From: Amanita rubescens
Taxonomy: Eukaryota; Basidiomycota; Agaricomycetes; Agaricales; Amanitaceae
Length of the DNA: 64,000 nt
Assembly (NCBI GenBank): GCA_015039365.1
Contig: WION01000011.1
Coordinates: forward strand, 558,001 to 622,000
Direction of reading: 5' to 3'
Below the pieces are notes generated by a model, which saw only the letters and a list, made by a program, of their open reading frames with translations, did not search any database and had not been told where the DNA came from. This document shows, in pieces, positions 21,295 to 33,500 of this stretch. Position 1 is the first letter of the stretch. Each line of letters begins with the position of its first letter. The translations under genes and the position numbers were made by a program.

Positions 21295-24200
21295 ATGGCA
21301 GCCACAACTGGTGTACCTGGATCTTTGAGTAGGCTAATTTATTATTTTATGTGAATCAGCATCTCTAATCCTTGAAAATAGCAGATCAAGATGAGACACA
21401 TCTTCAAATGCTCAAAAAACGCTATCTATGCCCACACTTTCGCATCCTTGTCATTGGGAGGGCCAATGCAGGCAAGACAACCATCCTTGAGAAGGTTTGT
21501 GGTGTAGCCAAGGGGACAAAGCCCATCATATATGGCAAGGATGGTAAGTCAATCTGAGTTTGTGCTTCCAAGTTTGGCTGCTGAGTTTCTTGCAGGTAAT
21601 CAGCTTGAACAGTCTGTGATTCATTTGATGCCATCAATTGAGGTGAGTCAGATAATGATGTATGGATGTACCCATTTACATGCAATAATATCAGAGAGGC
21701 CTGCATGATATTGAGCATCAAATTACATACCCTGGAAGTAACTTTATCTTCCATGACTCTCAAGGTTTTGAATCTGGTTCAACTGAGGAATTGGAGATTG
21801 CTTGGAAGTTCATTGAAAAGAAGTCTGCAGAAACTGAGCTGAAAAACCAGCTGCATGCAATTTGGTATCTTGCTCTATCCCTTTACAGTACTGGCTGACC
21901 TGGCTTCCTCTAGGTACTGTATACCCATGGACAGTCCTCGTCCCATTCTACCTGCAGAACTTGAATTCTTCAATGAAGGGACAGGCAGAGGTAAGCCCTA
22001 ATGAATTCATATCTCATCTTGTAACTTCAAGTTGGTTTTGGAGAGATTGGTTATGTTACCTCCTTTCCATTGGCCAACTTGCCACAAATCTACTAGTACT
22101 GACTAGTAAATATTTCCTTTACAGTCCCTTTGGTTGTTATATTCACTAAATTTGATGGTCAAATAGCCAGTGAATATGTCAACTTGACTGATGCAAAGGA
22201 TGAGGATAAGTGGGAGAGAGCCAGGGAAATTGCTGAAATCACTTTTCAGAAAGTTTATCTTCCTAAAGTTTCAGATACCAAATATCCTCCCAAGGCATAT
22301 GTGCAATTGGAAGGTGAGAATGATGAGGATTTCTTCCTGAAAAACAGGAGTAATGTTGTTTCATAGACATGGATTTACCAGAGAAGAATTGTGCTGAATT
22401 AACTCAGCAAACTGCTGATGCAATAGATGATGACAGCATACATGAGCTGTTTGTTTCAACACAGATGAATAATCTTGACCTTTGTGTTAAATCTGCACTT
22501 CAGTGAGGGTCACATTCACATCTTTGTCACTTACTAACATTGACATTGTTCAGACAAGTTCTGAAATATAAAGATTGGACATGGAATGATGTCATTATCA
22601 TAGTTTTTTCAAAATTTCCACATTTTTGGGTATGCATTTTTGTCAAACTGCACATAGCATAGGAAAATTTAAATGGAAATAGGTGGACAGGGAGGTAGGT
22701 GACCTTCATATGGAATGATAAATACTTGCAAATGTTCATCAGGTGGTAAGTAACACTCCAATGCCTTCACATGAAAACAAAATTAGTCATGCTTCAGATG
22801 GCCAATGAACAACTGAGTGAAGCACAGGTTAGTCACTGTCACCATATTCAAGTTGGCAGCAGGATCTGATGATATTGATCTCAGTGGGTAAGTGGCATTG
22901 GACTACATATAGATCTGGTATATTGTCTCATGACAACAGTTTGTGAGTAATGCTTCCTTTTGTGATCAGCACTCTTGTCCCATAATCTACAGGAAGTGAG
23001 TGACATGACTCAATTTTGATTTTTGGTAAATGATCCCATGGTGCACCATATCCAATAGCAAGTGAGTTGATCTATCATCGTAAGCAGACTTGTCAATCCA
23101 GTCTCTCATGGACAGGGAGTGAGTAATACAATGTTCCTTCACACTACATCTGACCTGCTTAAAGAAAGTAAGCAACATTGATGTTTGCACAGCTTATCAG
23201 ACATACTACTCAATGAGCAACAGAAAGTTGGTAACATATTATTATCTGAAAGAGAGTCTCAACAAATTTCATTGGATTAATAACAGGCAGTAAGTAACAT
23301 TTCCTTTCTGTCTGCTTATAAACATTATATGATGTCCCAAAACAACAGATAGTAAATATTTCTCCTTCTCAAAGTCTCTTCACAAGCTATTGTGAAATAA
23401 ACAGGATGTATGTGATCCTTCTGTGACATGTGAATTCATATGAAATACAGCAAAAGAGAGTCAGTGGCATTGTTTTCTTTTTTTTCAACTCCTCATGATA
23501 CTAATTCCATTCTAAAAGGAAGTGAGTGATGCTGGCCATTTGGCTAGAGGACAATTTGAACACATTATTTTGTTCTATAGACTGTGGGTGATATTGCAAC
23601 TTTTGTGAAAAGCAGTGAAATCACATCTTTTCCTATAAACATAGGAGGTTAGCAGCATGTCATGTTGATTTAGTGGTTCAAAAGATGACCTTACCAAATT
23701 TTTGCCTATGTCTAACAGTTTGTGAGTGACATTGCATATTTTGTGAAAGGCAGTCTCATCACATCTTTTCCTATGACCAACAGCAAGTGAGTGACATTGC
23801 ACATTTTGTGAAAGGCAGTCTCATCACATCTTTTCCTATGACCAACAGCTAGTGAGTGACATTGCACATTTTGTGAAAGGCAGTCTCATCACATCTTTTC
23901 CTATGACCAACAGCTTGTGAGTGACATTGCACATTTTGTGAAAGGCAGTCTCATCACATCTTTTCCTATGACCAACAGCGAGTGAGTGACATTGCATATT
24001 TTGTGAAAGGCAGTCTCATCACATCTTTTCCTATGACCAACAGAATTGTGAGTGACACTAGCACATTTTGTGAAAGGCAGTCTCATCACATCTTTTCCTA
24101 TGACCAACAGCAGTGAGTGACATTGCACATTTTGTGAAAGGCAGTCTCATCACATCTTTTCCTATGACCAACAGCAAGTGAGTGACATTGCACATTTTGT

Positions 24201-27200
24201 GAAAGGCAGTCTCATCACATCTTTTCCTATGACCAACAGCTAGTGAGTGACATTGCACATTTTGTGAAAGGCAGTCTCATCACATCTTTTCCTATGACCA
24301 ACAGCAAGTGAGTGACATTGCACATTTTGTGAAAGGCAGTCTCATCACATCTTTTCCTATGACCAACAGCGAGTGAGTGACATTGCACATTTTGTGAAAG
24401 GCAGTCTCATCACATCTTTTCCTATGACCAACAGCAAGTGAGTGACATTGCACATTTTGTGAAAGGCAGTCTCATCACATCTTTTCCTATGACCAACAGC
24501 AAGTGAGTGACATTGCACATTTTGTGAAAGGCAGTCTCATCACATCTTTTCCTATGACCAACAGCAAGTGAGTGACATTGCACATTTTGTGAAAGGCAGT
24601 CTCATCACATCTTTTCCTATGACCAACAGCAAGTGAGTGACATTGCACATTTTGTGAAAGGCAGTCTCATCACATCTTTTCCTATGACCAACAGCATTGT
24701 GAGTGACATTGCACATTTTGTGAAAGGCAGTCTCATCACATCTTTTCCTATGACCAACAGCAAGTGAGTGACATTGCACATTTTGTGAAAGGCAGTCTCA
24801 TCACATCTTTTCCTATGACCAACAGCTAGTGAGTGACATTGCACATTTTGTGAAAGGCAGTCTCATCACATCTTTTCCTATGACCAACAGCTAGTGAGTG
24901 ACATTGCACATTTTGTGAAAGGCAGTCTCATCACATCTTTTCCTATGACCAACAGCTAGTGAGTGACATTGCACATTTTGTGAAAGGCAGTCTCATCACA
25001 TCTTTTCCTATGACCAACAGCTAGTGAGTGACATTGCACATTTTGTGAAAGGCAGTCTCATCACATCTTTTCCTATGACCAACAGCAAGTGAGTGACATT
25101 GCACATTTTGTGAAAGGCAGTCTCATCACATCTTTTCCTATGACCAACAGCAGTGAGTGACATTGCACATTTTGTGAAAGGCAGTCTCATCACATCTTTT
25201 CCTATGACCAACAGCAGTGAGTGACATTGCACATTTTGTGAAAGGCAGTCTCATCACATCTTTTCCTATGACCAACAGCTAGTGAGTGACATTGCACATT
25301 TTGTGAAAGGCAGTCTCATCACATCTTTTCCTATGACCAACAGCTAGTGAGTGACATTGCACATTTTGTGAAAGGCAGTCTCATCACATCTTTTCCTATG
25401 ACCAACAGCTAGTGAGTGACATTGCACATTTTGTGAAAGGCAGTCTCATCACATCTTTTCCTATGACCAACAGCGAGTGAGTGACATTGCACATTTTGTG
25501 AAAGGCAGTCTCATCACATCTTTTCCTATGACCAACAGCTAGTGAGTGACATTGCACATTTTGTGAAAGGCAGTCTCATCACATCTTTTCCTATGACCAA
25601 CAGCTAGTGAGTGACATTGCACATTTTGTGAAAGGCAGTCTCATCACATCTTTTCCTATGACCAACAGCTAGTGAGTGACATTGCACATTTTGTGAAAGG
25701 CAGTCTCATCACATCTTTTCCTATGACCAACAGCTAGTGAGTGACATTGCACATTTTGTGAAAGGCAGTCTCATCACATCTTTTCCTATGACCAACAGCA
25801 AGTGAGTGACATTGCACATTTTGTGAAAGGCAGTCTCATCACATCTTTTCCTATGACCAACAGCGAGTGAGTGACATTGCACATTTTGTGAAAGGCAGTC
25901 TCATCACATCTTTTCCTATGACCAACAGCGAGTGAGTGACATTGCACATTTTGTGAAAGGCAGTCTCATCACATCTTTTCCTATGACCAACAGCAAGTGA
26001 GTGACATTGCACATTTTGTGAAAGGCAGTCTCATCACATCTTTTCCTATGACCAACAGCAAGTGAGTGACATTGCACATTTTGTGAAAGGCAGTCTCATC
26101 ACATCTTTTCCTATGACCAACAGCGAGTGAGTGACATTGCACATTTTGTGAAAGGCAGTCTCATCACATCTTTTCCTATGACCAACAGCTTGTGAGTGAC
26201 ATTGCACATTTTGTGAAAGGCAGTCTCATCACATCTTTTCCTATGACCAACAGCAAGTGAGTGACATTGCACATTTTGTGAAAGGCAGTCTCATCACATC
26301 TTTTCCTATGACCAACAGCGAGTGAGTGACATTGCACATTTTGTGAAAGGCAGTCTCATCACATCTTTTCCTATGACCAACAGCGAGTGAGTGACATTGC
26401 ACATTTTGTGAAAGGCAGTCTCATCACATCTTTTCCTATGACCAACAGCAAGTGAGTGACATTACACATTTTGTGAAAGGCAGTCTCATCACATCTTTTC
26501 CTATGACCAACAGCAAGTGAGTGACATTGCACATTTTGTGAAAGGCAGTCTCATCACATCTTTTCCTATGACCAACAGCGAGTGAGTGACATTGCACATT
26601 TTGTGAAAGGCAGTCTCATCACATTTTTTCCTATGACCAACAGGCTGTGAGTGACATTGCACATTTTGTGAAAGGCAGTCTCATCACATCTTTTCCTATG
26701 ACCAACAGCTTGTGAGTGACATTGCACATTTTGTGAAAGGCAGTCTCATCACATTTTTTCCTATGACCAACAGCAAGTGAGTGACATTGCACATTTTGTG
26801 AAAGGCAGTCTCATCACATTTTTTCCTATGACCAACAGCTTGTGAGTTCCTTTGCAATTTTTTTGACCTGCATTCTCAGCATACCTCAATTCATGAATGT
26901 TTGATGCATCATTACATCCTACTATTTATACATATCAGAAAGTGAGCATATTGCCTTATCTTTTCCATGTTGTCCTTTTACATTATTATCATCATAGATT
27001 GTAAGATTTCATTTCAGCTCACCCACTCCCACCTCATGTGATTATTCTGTATTCTCTATCTCATACATAACTAGCATGATTTTTTCTCAATGTTTGGAAA
27101 CAAGAAAAGGAACTTTGCAGTCAAGGTGTTTTTCTTTTTTCTTTTTGGGTAGTACAAAACTGATGACATTGCAACAAGCCTACTGATTGCCAGGTCTTAG

Positions 27201-27617
27201 TTTGTGAATCACTCCTTTTCATGTACTGAATTTATGCTTAAACCTTGGAGCAATTATTATCATTGCCAAGCTATCCTTTTGGATCAATAAACCATTTCTG
27301 CCATCAGTCACAGAGGCCTTGGATCAATACAAGCAAAAAGGCTATGCTCAGAAGCTGAAGACTGACATTACTCCTGACTTTATGCACTCTGGTCATCAAG
27401 ATTTTGTCACATTACTCAATAGGCAGGTGTCTCACATTGATGGTATGTGCTTTGTCTAGTCATGCATTAGTTATGAACAATTTATGGCAGGGTGAAACAC
27501 ACAGTATGATATCCAGTCAGTGATATATTGGCTGCATTGCCTTTGCATTGAGATCATATTTATTTGTACATAGATCACTTCTCATATGCATTCCCATTGT
27601 TGTTCAAGCACCTGTAA
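21295..27617 (+). CDS. P-loop GTPase-like protein with single-codon exon ladder
   Basis: Exons 21295-21328, 21382-21543, 21596-21642, 21695-21864, 21914-21990, 22125-22313, 22367-22502 and 22554-22629 join in frame. They encode a G domain: P-loop G-R-A-N-A-G-K-T-T (37-45), D-S-Q-G (102-105) and T-K-F-D (171-174, the N/TKxD motif). Then come tiny in-phase exons: 22683-22694, 22743-22745, 22798-22827, 22863-22883, and a ladder of 3-nt exons to about 27000. C-terminal exons are about 27308-27442 and 27574-27617 (…H-F-S-Y-A-F-P-L-L-F-K-H-L-stop). Similar orphan G-domain proteins are common in Agaricomycetes; substrate and partners are unknown. The G domain is well supported. The ladder and its link to the C-terminal exons are inference. 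Confidence 0.62.
22630..27307 (+). repeat. Ladder of about 65 intron-like units with ~1-codon spacers
   Basis: The whole stretch parses as GT..AG units of about 45-70 nt separated by spacers of mostly exactly 3 nt. Left flank (22940-23721): 14 three-base spacers at 22940, 22993, 23059, 23116, 23165, 23224, 23287, 23349, 23405, 23461, 23519, 23581, 23645 and 23719. The units between them share almost no body sequence, yet keep GT(A/G)AGT-like starts and AG ends. Right flank: spacers at 26939 and 26998. In phase 0 all 16 are sense codons; the other two phases hit stops within the left flank. Between about 27001 and 27307 the parse is unclear. Confidence 0.8.
23722..26841 (+). repeat. 48-unit tandem array, 62-bp intron-like unit plus 3-bp variable spacer
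   Basis: Each unit starts GTGAGTGACATTGCAC and ends TTTTCCTATGACCAACAG, that is, a strong donor, a pyrimidine run, a branch-site-like CTATGAC and an acceptor. Units are almost identical; by eye I see about six changed sites in the whole array. The spacers vary: 16 are CAA, 13 CTA, 9 CGA, 4 CTT, one GCT, two of 4 nt (AATT, CATT) and three of 2 nt (CA). Short minus-strand frames across it are shadows of the repeat. Confidence 0.95.
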
Positions 27618-28190
27618 TATTTTCTTCCTCATGTACACATTAATGTGGATTACATACCTATATGTATAATAAAGAACCATTTTTTCCTGGAAGTAAAGAT
27701 ATCACATCAGGATTTTGGCTGGAGAAGGAATTCAGAGCAAAGCACAACAGGCTCGGCTTTGATCCAACAGGCAGCATGCTCTGGATTGGAAACATGCCAT
27801 CTGCTGATGACGTTTGGATTATATAGACCCTAATTCAGTTAGGGTCCCAGGTTCAGGGTATACACTGGAGGGGTTATGGGTATGGTTTTTTTTGAAAATG
27901 CTCTGCCAATGATGCTATTGCAATCAGTGGCCTATTTAATAATGAGTGATACAAGGATCAAAGGCAGAGATTTTGAATTATGTAGGCCATAGTTGGGGCA
28001 AATTTAAGAAAACTGATGTGTGAGATTTAAGCACTTCATTAAATTGCCTAATTACCACAACCTGTGATTGAGCTGTGCAAACCATACATATGTTTTTCTC
28101 TGCTGCCAATAACCATGTGCTTGTTACTGACACTTCCACCTGGATGGAGTCTTAACTCGCCAGTTGCTCTTCAAATAAGTTGCTCTGCCA
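27618..28190. other. Region after the GTPase gene
   Basis: No supported gene. It contains a first copy (27636-27715) of an AT-rich block, 'tacctatatgtataataaag…', that recurs twice at 29816-29925, and a G/T-rich 'gttcagggtatac' motif (27850) that recurs near 28525-28550. Confidence 0.4.
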
Positions 28191-28487
28191 ATGCCTCGCA
28201 CACTGACAAAGTCCACCAGTGGGAGCAGGACCTCTGCTGCTGTTCCTTACATGACTCCCTCTCCCTCACCATCACCAAAGAATAGTCACAGTCACAAGTC
28301 GCAACTTGCCACTCCTATTCAGGCTGAGCCCATACTAGTTCCTGCCACCCCCTCAGTTACACAGCTTCTAGATCAGACCCGAGAGACCACAGATGAGTGG
28401 TATAGGTCCATGAGGACCAAGAATGGTTATGCTAACTATGTGAAGAATGGAAAACAATGGCTGGGTGAATGGGCAACTGAGGACTGA
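28191..28487 (+). CDS. Possible exon of an integrase-like (tyrosine recombinase-type) protein
   Basis: The 98-residue frame has a Ser/Pro-rich N-terminal half and ends T-R-E-T-T-D-E-W-Y-R-S-M-R-T-K-N, Y-A-N-Y-V-K-N-G-K and W-L-G-E-W. This recalls the N-terminal DNA-binding segment of fungal integrase-like or Crypton-type proteins. No catalytic R-H-R-Y part follows; satellite DNA begins soon after. It is probably a fragment; the family is uncertain. Confidence 0.35.
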   Translation: MPRTLTKSTSGSRTSAAVPYMTPSPSPSPKNSHSHKSQLATPIQAEPILVPATPSVTQLLDQTRETTDEWYRSMRTKNGYANYVKNGKQWLGEWATED

Positions 28488-28499
28488 ACTGATTATATA

Positions 28500-29084
28500 G
28501 GACTAAGTCAGTAAGGGTGGGGGGTTCAGGGTATACAGGGGGGGGTTCAGGGTATCAATTTTGCCCACTGCATGGTCCAAAGTTTAAAAATAATGTGCGG
28601 ATATATTTGGTTAGAATGTATATAACACATATGAAACCTAACATATTGACATAAAAACATATGTGGCTGAGGCATCTAGAAGTGTGGGTGATGAGTTTCA
28701 GGGTTCTGAATTGGTATTTATATTATTCAGTACATATTTAACCGCGGATGAAGACATGAGAATAGGTGGAATGATTTCTGCCTTCAGAGCATAACATGAC
28801 TTATGATCCGCCAATGACAACATTGGAATTGGCAGAACATTTCTCTGTCTTTTCATCAGCCGATGATGGTGTTTGAATAACTATTGTTCCGCTGATGTCA
28901 ATGTTAAAATAGGTGGATCTCGTAAACTTGGACATAGCATCCGCCGATGAAGAGATTACAATATGTGGAGCATCGTTTCTATTTTAATGTTAAATAATAC
29001 AAAGCGTCTTGTGCCAGGTTAAAGTACTATCCGTGAATTCACGCATCAGAATTGGCGGATGAGCAGGAACATATTGAAAGAGAT
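28500..29084. repeat. Degenerate ~60-70 bp repeat (ATCCGCCGATGA-type)
   Basis: Phrases such as 'ccgccgatgaagagatta', 'gccgatgatggtgttt' and 'ccgctgatgtcaatgtta', each followed by '…taggtgga', recur between 28740 and 29060. No coding region is seen. Confidence 0.5.
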
Positions 29085-29770
29085 TGATTGATGTTGAGAA
29101 GTGAAGTAGTTGTGACGAGAGTCCGTGCTCAAGCGTGAGTGTTGCTAGCAGCTTGAGCGAGAGGCGAGGCCATTCATGAGAGAGATAATCATGGTGGGAG
29201 GCGAAGATAGCTGTGGCAAGACTCTGTGCTCAAGCCCGAGTGTTGTTAGCACATTGAACGAGAGGCCAAGTCATTCCCTAGAGAGATAATCATGGTAGGA
29301 GGTGAAGATAGCTGTGGCGAGACTCTGCACTCAAGCCTGAGTGTTGTTAGCATGTTGAACGAGAGGCCAAGTCATTCCCTAGAGAGATATTGATGTTGAG
29401 AAATGAATGTAGCTGTGATGAGACTCTGCGCTCAAGCCTGAGTGTCGTTAGCACGTTGAATGAGAGGCCAAGTCATTCCCTAGAGAGATATTGATGTTGA
29501 GAAACGAACGTAGCTGTGACGAGACTCTGCGCTTAAGCCCGAGTGTCATTAGCAGCATCGAACAAGAGGCCAAGTCATTCCCTAGAGAGATATCGACATC
29601 GAGAAACGAACGTAGCTGTCAAGCCCAAGTGTTGTTGGTCACTTTGAATGAGATGCCAAGCCATTGATGTTGAGAGAGAATTGATGCAGAGATGTGAACA
29701 TAGCTGTAATGAAACTCTGCGCTCAAGCTCGAGTGTCGTCAGCAGTGTTGAATGAGAGCCAGGCTATTGG
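29085..29770. repeat. Tandem repeat, ~100-bp period, about 7 copies
   Basis: The phrase 'actctgcgctcaagc' (with variants) begins at about 29120, 29221, 29320, 29422, 29524 and 29713, with a truncated copy near 29613. Each is followed by 'gagtgt(c/t)gttagca' and 'gagaggccaagtcattcc'. Confidence 0.85.
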
Positions 29771-29813
29771 TGAGAGAGAGCTGCCGCCTGCGTGGCAATG
29801 ATAAAGTGGGCCG

Positions 29814-29925
29814 CCAATTAATGTGGATTTTATACCTATATATGTATAATAAAGAACCATTAATGTAGATTTTATACCTATATATGTATAATGAAGAACC
29901 ATTTTTTCCTGAAAGTAAAGATATC
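29814..29925. repeat. Duplicated AT-rich block
   Basis: The block 'ttatacctatatatgtata' followed by 'aagaaccatt' occurs twice in tandem here and once at 27645-27682. The second copy is followed, like the 27.6 kb one, by 'ttttttcctg(a/g)aagtaaag'. It is probably a fragment of a dispersed element. Confidence 0.6.
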
Positions 29926-30529
29926 AATTCAGAGCTTATATGCTTGGTATATCAACCCTACCATAGCTAAGGAATTGGTGGTTTAGTTTTGGAGTTATAA
30001 AGGAAACAATGTGCAGCCCTTTCATGGAGACTTTCCCTATTTGGATGCATGTGACAGTAATACATGTCACTCACACAGAATGGTCTGCATCTAGGAAAAG
30101 CTTTTCCAAATACTCTGATGAAATTGTGATTGCCAAATCATGAAGTTGTGTACTACTTGAGTACCAGTGCCAAGACAAACAGTTGTGGATTGTGACCTTT
30201 TCAGCAGTGGGCATGCATGTGTGCAACTGCAGTGAGGAATTAGGTCACCATAGATATACTTAGCAAAGCAGAAGATGGTTTTCAGGTGGTCTCTCTGCTT
30301 TGAACATGAGAGAAAAGTTAACAGATAGTCACAGATTACAGATAGATACCCCTGACCACTGTATCTGTATCTGTCCTGTCAAGGGTACTTATCTGCAATC
30401 TGTACAGATTACCTGTATCTGTGCCATTACCTATGCTTTGCTCATCCAACCCATTCTGATAGCTTTTGCTCAATCTTCAGTTTATTGCTTTATACATACA
30501 TAACTCTATGATGTGAGCTGGAATAGGCA
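29926..30529. other. No supported gene
   Basis: AT-rich, non-coding by inspection. A run of ACAGAT-type short repeats lies near 30320-30430. Confidence 0.35.
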
Positions 30530-33500
30530 ATTTGCACATTAGGTGGATTGTTTAGCTGGAGCCTGGGTGAGGTGTAGGTGACAAAACAATATGTTTGCAC
30601 CACTTTGATCAAATTTGTTATATCCATCCAAGTTGCACTATGCTGAAAGCAGGGATTTAAATCACCATTGAGTCATGATGTCTATATGTGACCATATCAT
30701 GGATGCATTACATATGTAAGGTAGGTAGATAGTGTGATAATTGATTACCTGATTAAAGCCACATGGCCTGACCAGCCAGCAGGTGAGGTCATGTGATTGA
30801 TGAGTCATGTATCCTGCATTTCTGAACAAGGTTAGAAGGCCTCACATGCCTTGCTCATTCACCCATTGATAACTGTTGCTCAATCTTCAGGATAATTCTA
30901 GAATTCAGCTGGAATTGAAATTTGCACATTGGGTGGATTGTTTAGCTGGAGCCTGGGTGAAGTGTGGGTGACAAATTACAAGATGTCTGCAATGGATGCA
31001 TTATGTGAAGATGATGTGATAATTGATTACCTGATTAAAGCCACATGGCCTGACCTGCCAGCAGGTGAGGTCATGTGGTTGATGAGTCATGTATCCTGCA
31101 TTTCTGAACAAGGGTAGAAGGCCTCATATGCCTTGCTCATTCAACCCATTGATAGCTTTTTCTCAATCTTCAGTTTATTGCATGATAATTCTATGACTTG
31201 AGCTGGAATGAGCAATTTGCACATTGGGTGAATTGTTTAGCTGGAGCCTGGGTGACAAAGTACAATATGTCTGCACCACTTTGATCAAATTTGTTATATC
31301 CATCCAAGTTGTACTCTGCTGAAAGCAGGAATATTCAATCAACATATTATGATGTCAATATGTGACCATAGTATGGATGCATTATGTACTAAGGTAGGCA
31401 GATAATGTAATAATTGATTACCTGAGTAAAGCCACTGCCACATGGCCTGACCTGCCAGCAGGTGAGGTCATGTGATTGATGAGTCATACAATTACCACAC
31501 CATCTGCCTACTACCTCACATAATGCATCCATATGGTCACACATTGACATTATGAAAATGTTGATTGCATATTCCCACTCTCAGGATAGTGCAACTTGGA
31601 TGGATATAACAAATTTGATTGCAGACATCTTGTAATTTGTCACCCACACTTTACCCAGATGCCAGCCAAAAAATCCACCCACTGTGCAAATTTCAATTCC
31701 AGGTGAATTCTAGAATTATGAAGCAATAAACTGAAGATTGAGCAACAGCCATCAGAAGAATGGGTTGAATGAGCAATGCATATGAGGCCTTCTAACCTTG
31801 TTCAGAAATGCAGGACACATGACTCATCAATCACATGACCTCACCTGCTAGCAGGTCAGGCCATGTGGCTTTAATCATGTAATCAATTACCACACCATCT
31901 GCCTACTACCTCACATATGATAATGCATCCATATGGTCACACATTGACACTTGCAAATGTTGATTGCATATTCCCACTCTCAGGATAGTGCAACTTGGAT
32001 GGATATAAGAAATTTGATTGCAGACATCTTGTAATTTGTTACCCACACTTTACCCAGAGCCAAAAAATCCACCCACTGTAAATTTCAATTCCAGTTGAAT
32101 TTTAGAATTATGAAGCAATAAACCGAAGATTGAGCAACAGCTATCAGAATGGGTTGAATGAGGAATGCATATGAGGCCTTCTACCCTTGTTCAGAAATGC
32201 AGGATACATGACTCATCAATCACATGACCTCACCTGCTAGCAGGTCAGGCCATGTGGCTTTAATTAGGTAATCAATTACCACATATGTAAATATTCCCAA
32301 TCTCAGCATAGTGCAACTTGTATGGATATAACAAAGTGGTGCAGACTGGCATATTGTAAAGTAAGGCATATGAGGCCTTCTAACCTTGTTCAGAAATGCA
32401 AGATACATGACTCATCAATCACATGACCTCACCTGCTGGCAGGTCAGGCCATGTGGCTTTAATCATGTAATCAATTACCACACCATCTGCCTACTACCTC
32501 ACATAATGAATCCATACTATGGGAATCACACATTGACATTATGAAGATGCATAAATTGCTCATTCCAGCTCAAGTCATAGAATTACTAAGCAATAAACTG
32601 AAGATTGAGAAAAAGCTATCAGAATGGATTGAATGAGCAGGGCATATGAGGCCTTCTAACCTTGTTCAGAAATGCAGGATACATGACTCAACAATCACAT
32701 GACCTCACCTGCTGGCAGGTCAGGCCATGTGGCTTTAATCAGGTAATCAATTAGTACACCATCTTCACATAATGCATCCATATGGTCATACCTTGACATC
32801 ATGAAAATGTTGATTGCATATTCCCACTCTCACCATGTGCAATTTGGATGGATATAACAAATTTGATCAACTTAGTGGTGGAGACATCTTGTAATTTGTC
32901 ACCCACACTTTAGCCAGACCCCCACCCAATGTGCAAATTTCAATTCCATCTGAATTCTAGTATTATGAAGTAATAAACTGAAGATTGAGCAACAGCTATC
33001 AATGGGTGAATGAGCAAGGCATGTGAGGCCTTCTAACCTGGTTCAAGAATTCAGGGTACATGACTCATCAATCACATGACCTCACCTGCTGGCAGGTCAG
33101 GCCATGTGGCTTTAGTCATGTAATCAATTACCACACCATCTTCACATAATGCATCCATATGGTCACACATTGACATCATGAAAATGTTGATTGCATATTC
33201 CTACTCTCAGCATAGTGCAACTTGGATGGATATAACAAATTTGATCAAAGTGGTGCAGACATATTGTAATTTGTCACCTACACCTCACCCAGGCTCCAGC
33301 TAAACAATTCACCCAATGTGCAAATTGCTCATTCCAGCTCAAGTCACAGAATTATCAAGCAAACTGAAGATTGAGAAAAATATCAATGGGTTGAATGAGT
33401 AAGGCATATGACTCAGAGGTCTTCTAACCTTGTTCAGAAATGCAAGATACATGACTCATCAATCACATGACCTCACCTGCTGGCAGGTCAGGCCATGTGG

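Noticed and set aside
23575..25232. Short minus-strand frames repeating a C-H-S-L-like peptide
   Set aside because: They are the reverse reading of the 65-bp repeat; the period is not a multiple of three, so each frame soon ends. Splice-like signals lie on the plus strand.
23722..26841. CRISPR-like repeat/spacer array
   Set aside because: Repeats are 62 bp with spacers of 2-4 bp, there are no cas genes, and the host is eukaryotic. The unit has intron ends (GTGAGT…CAACAG).
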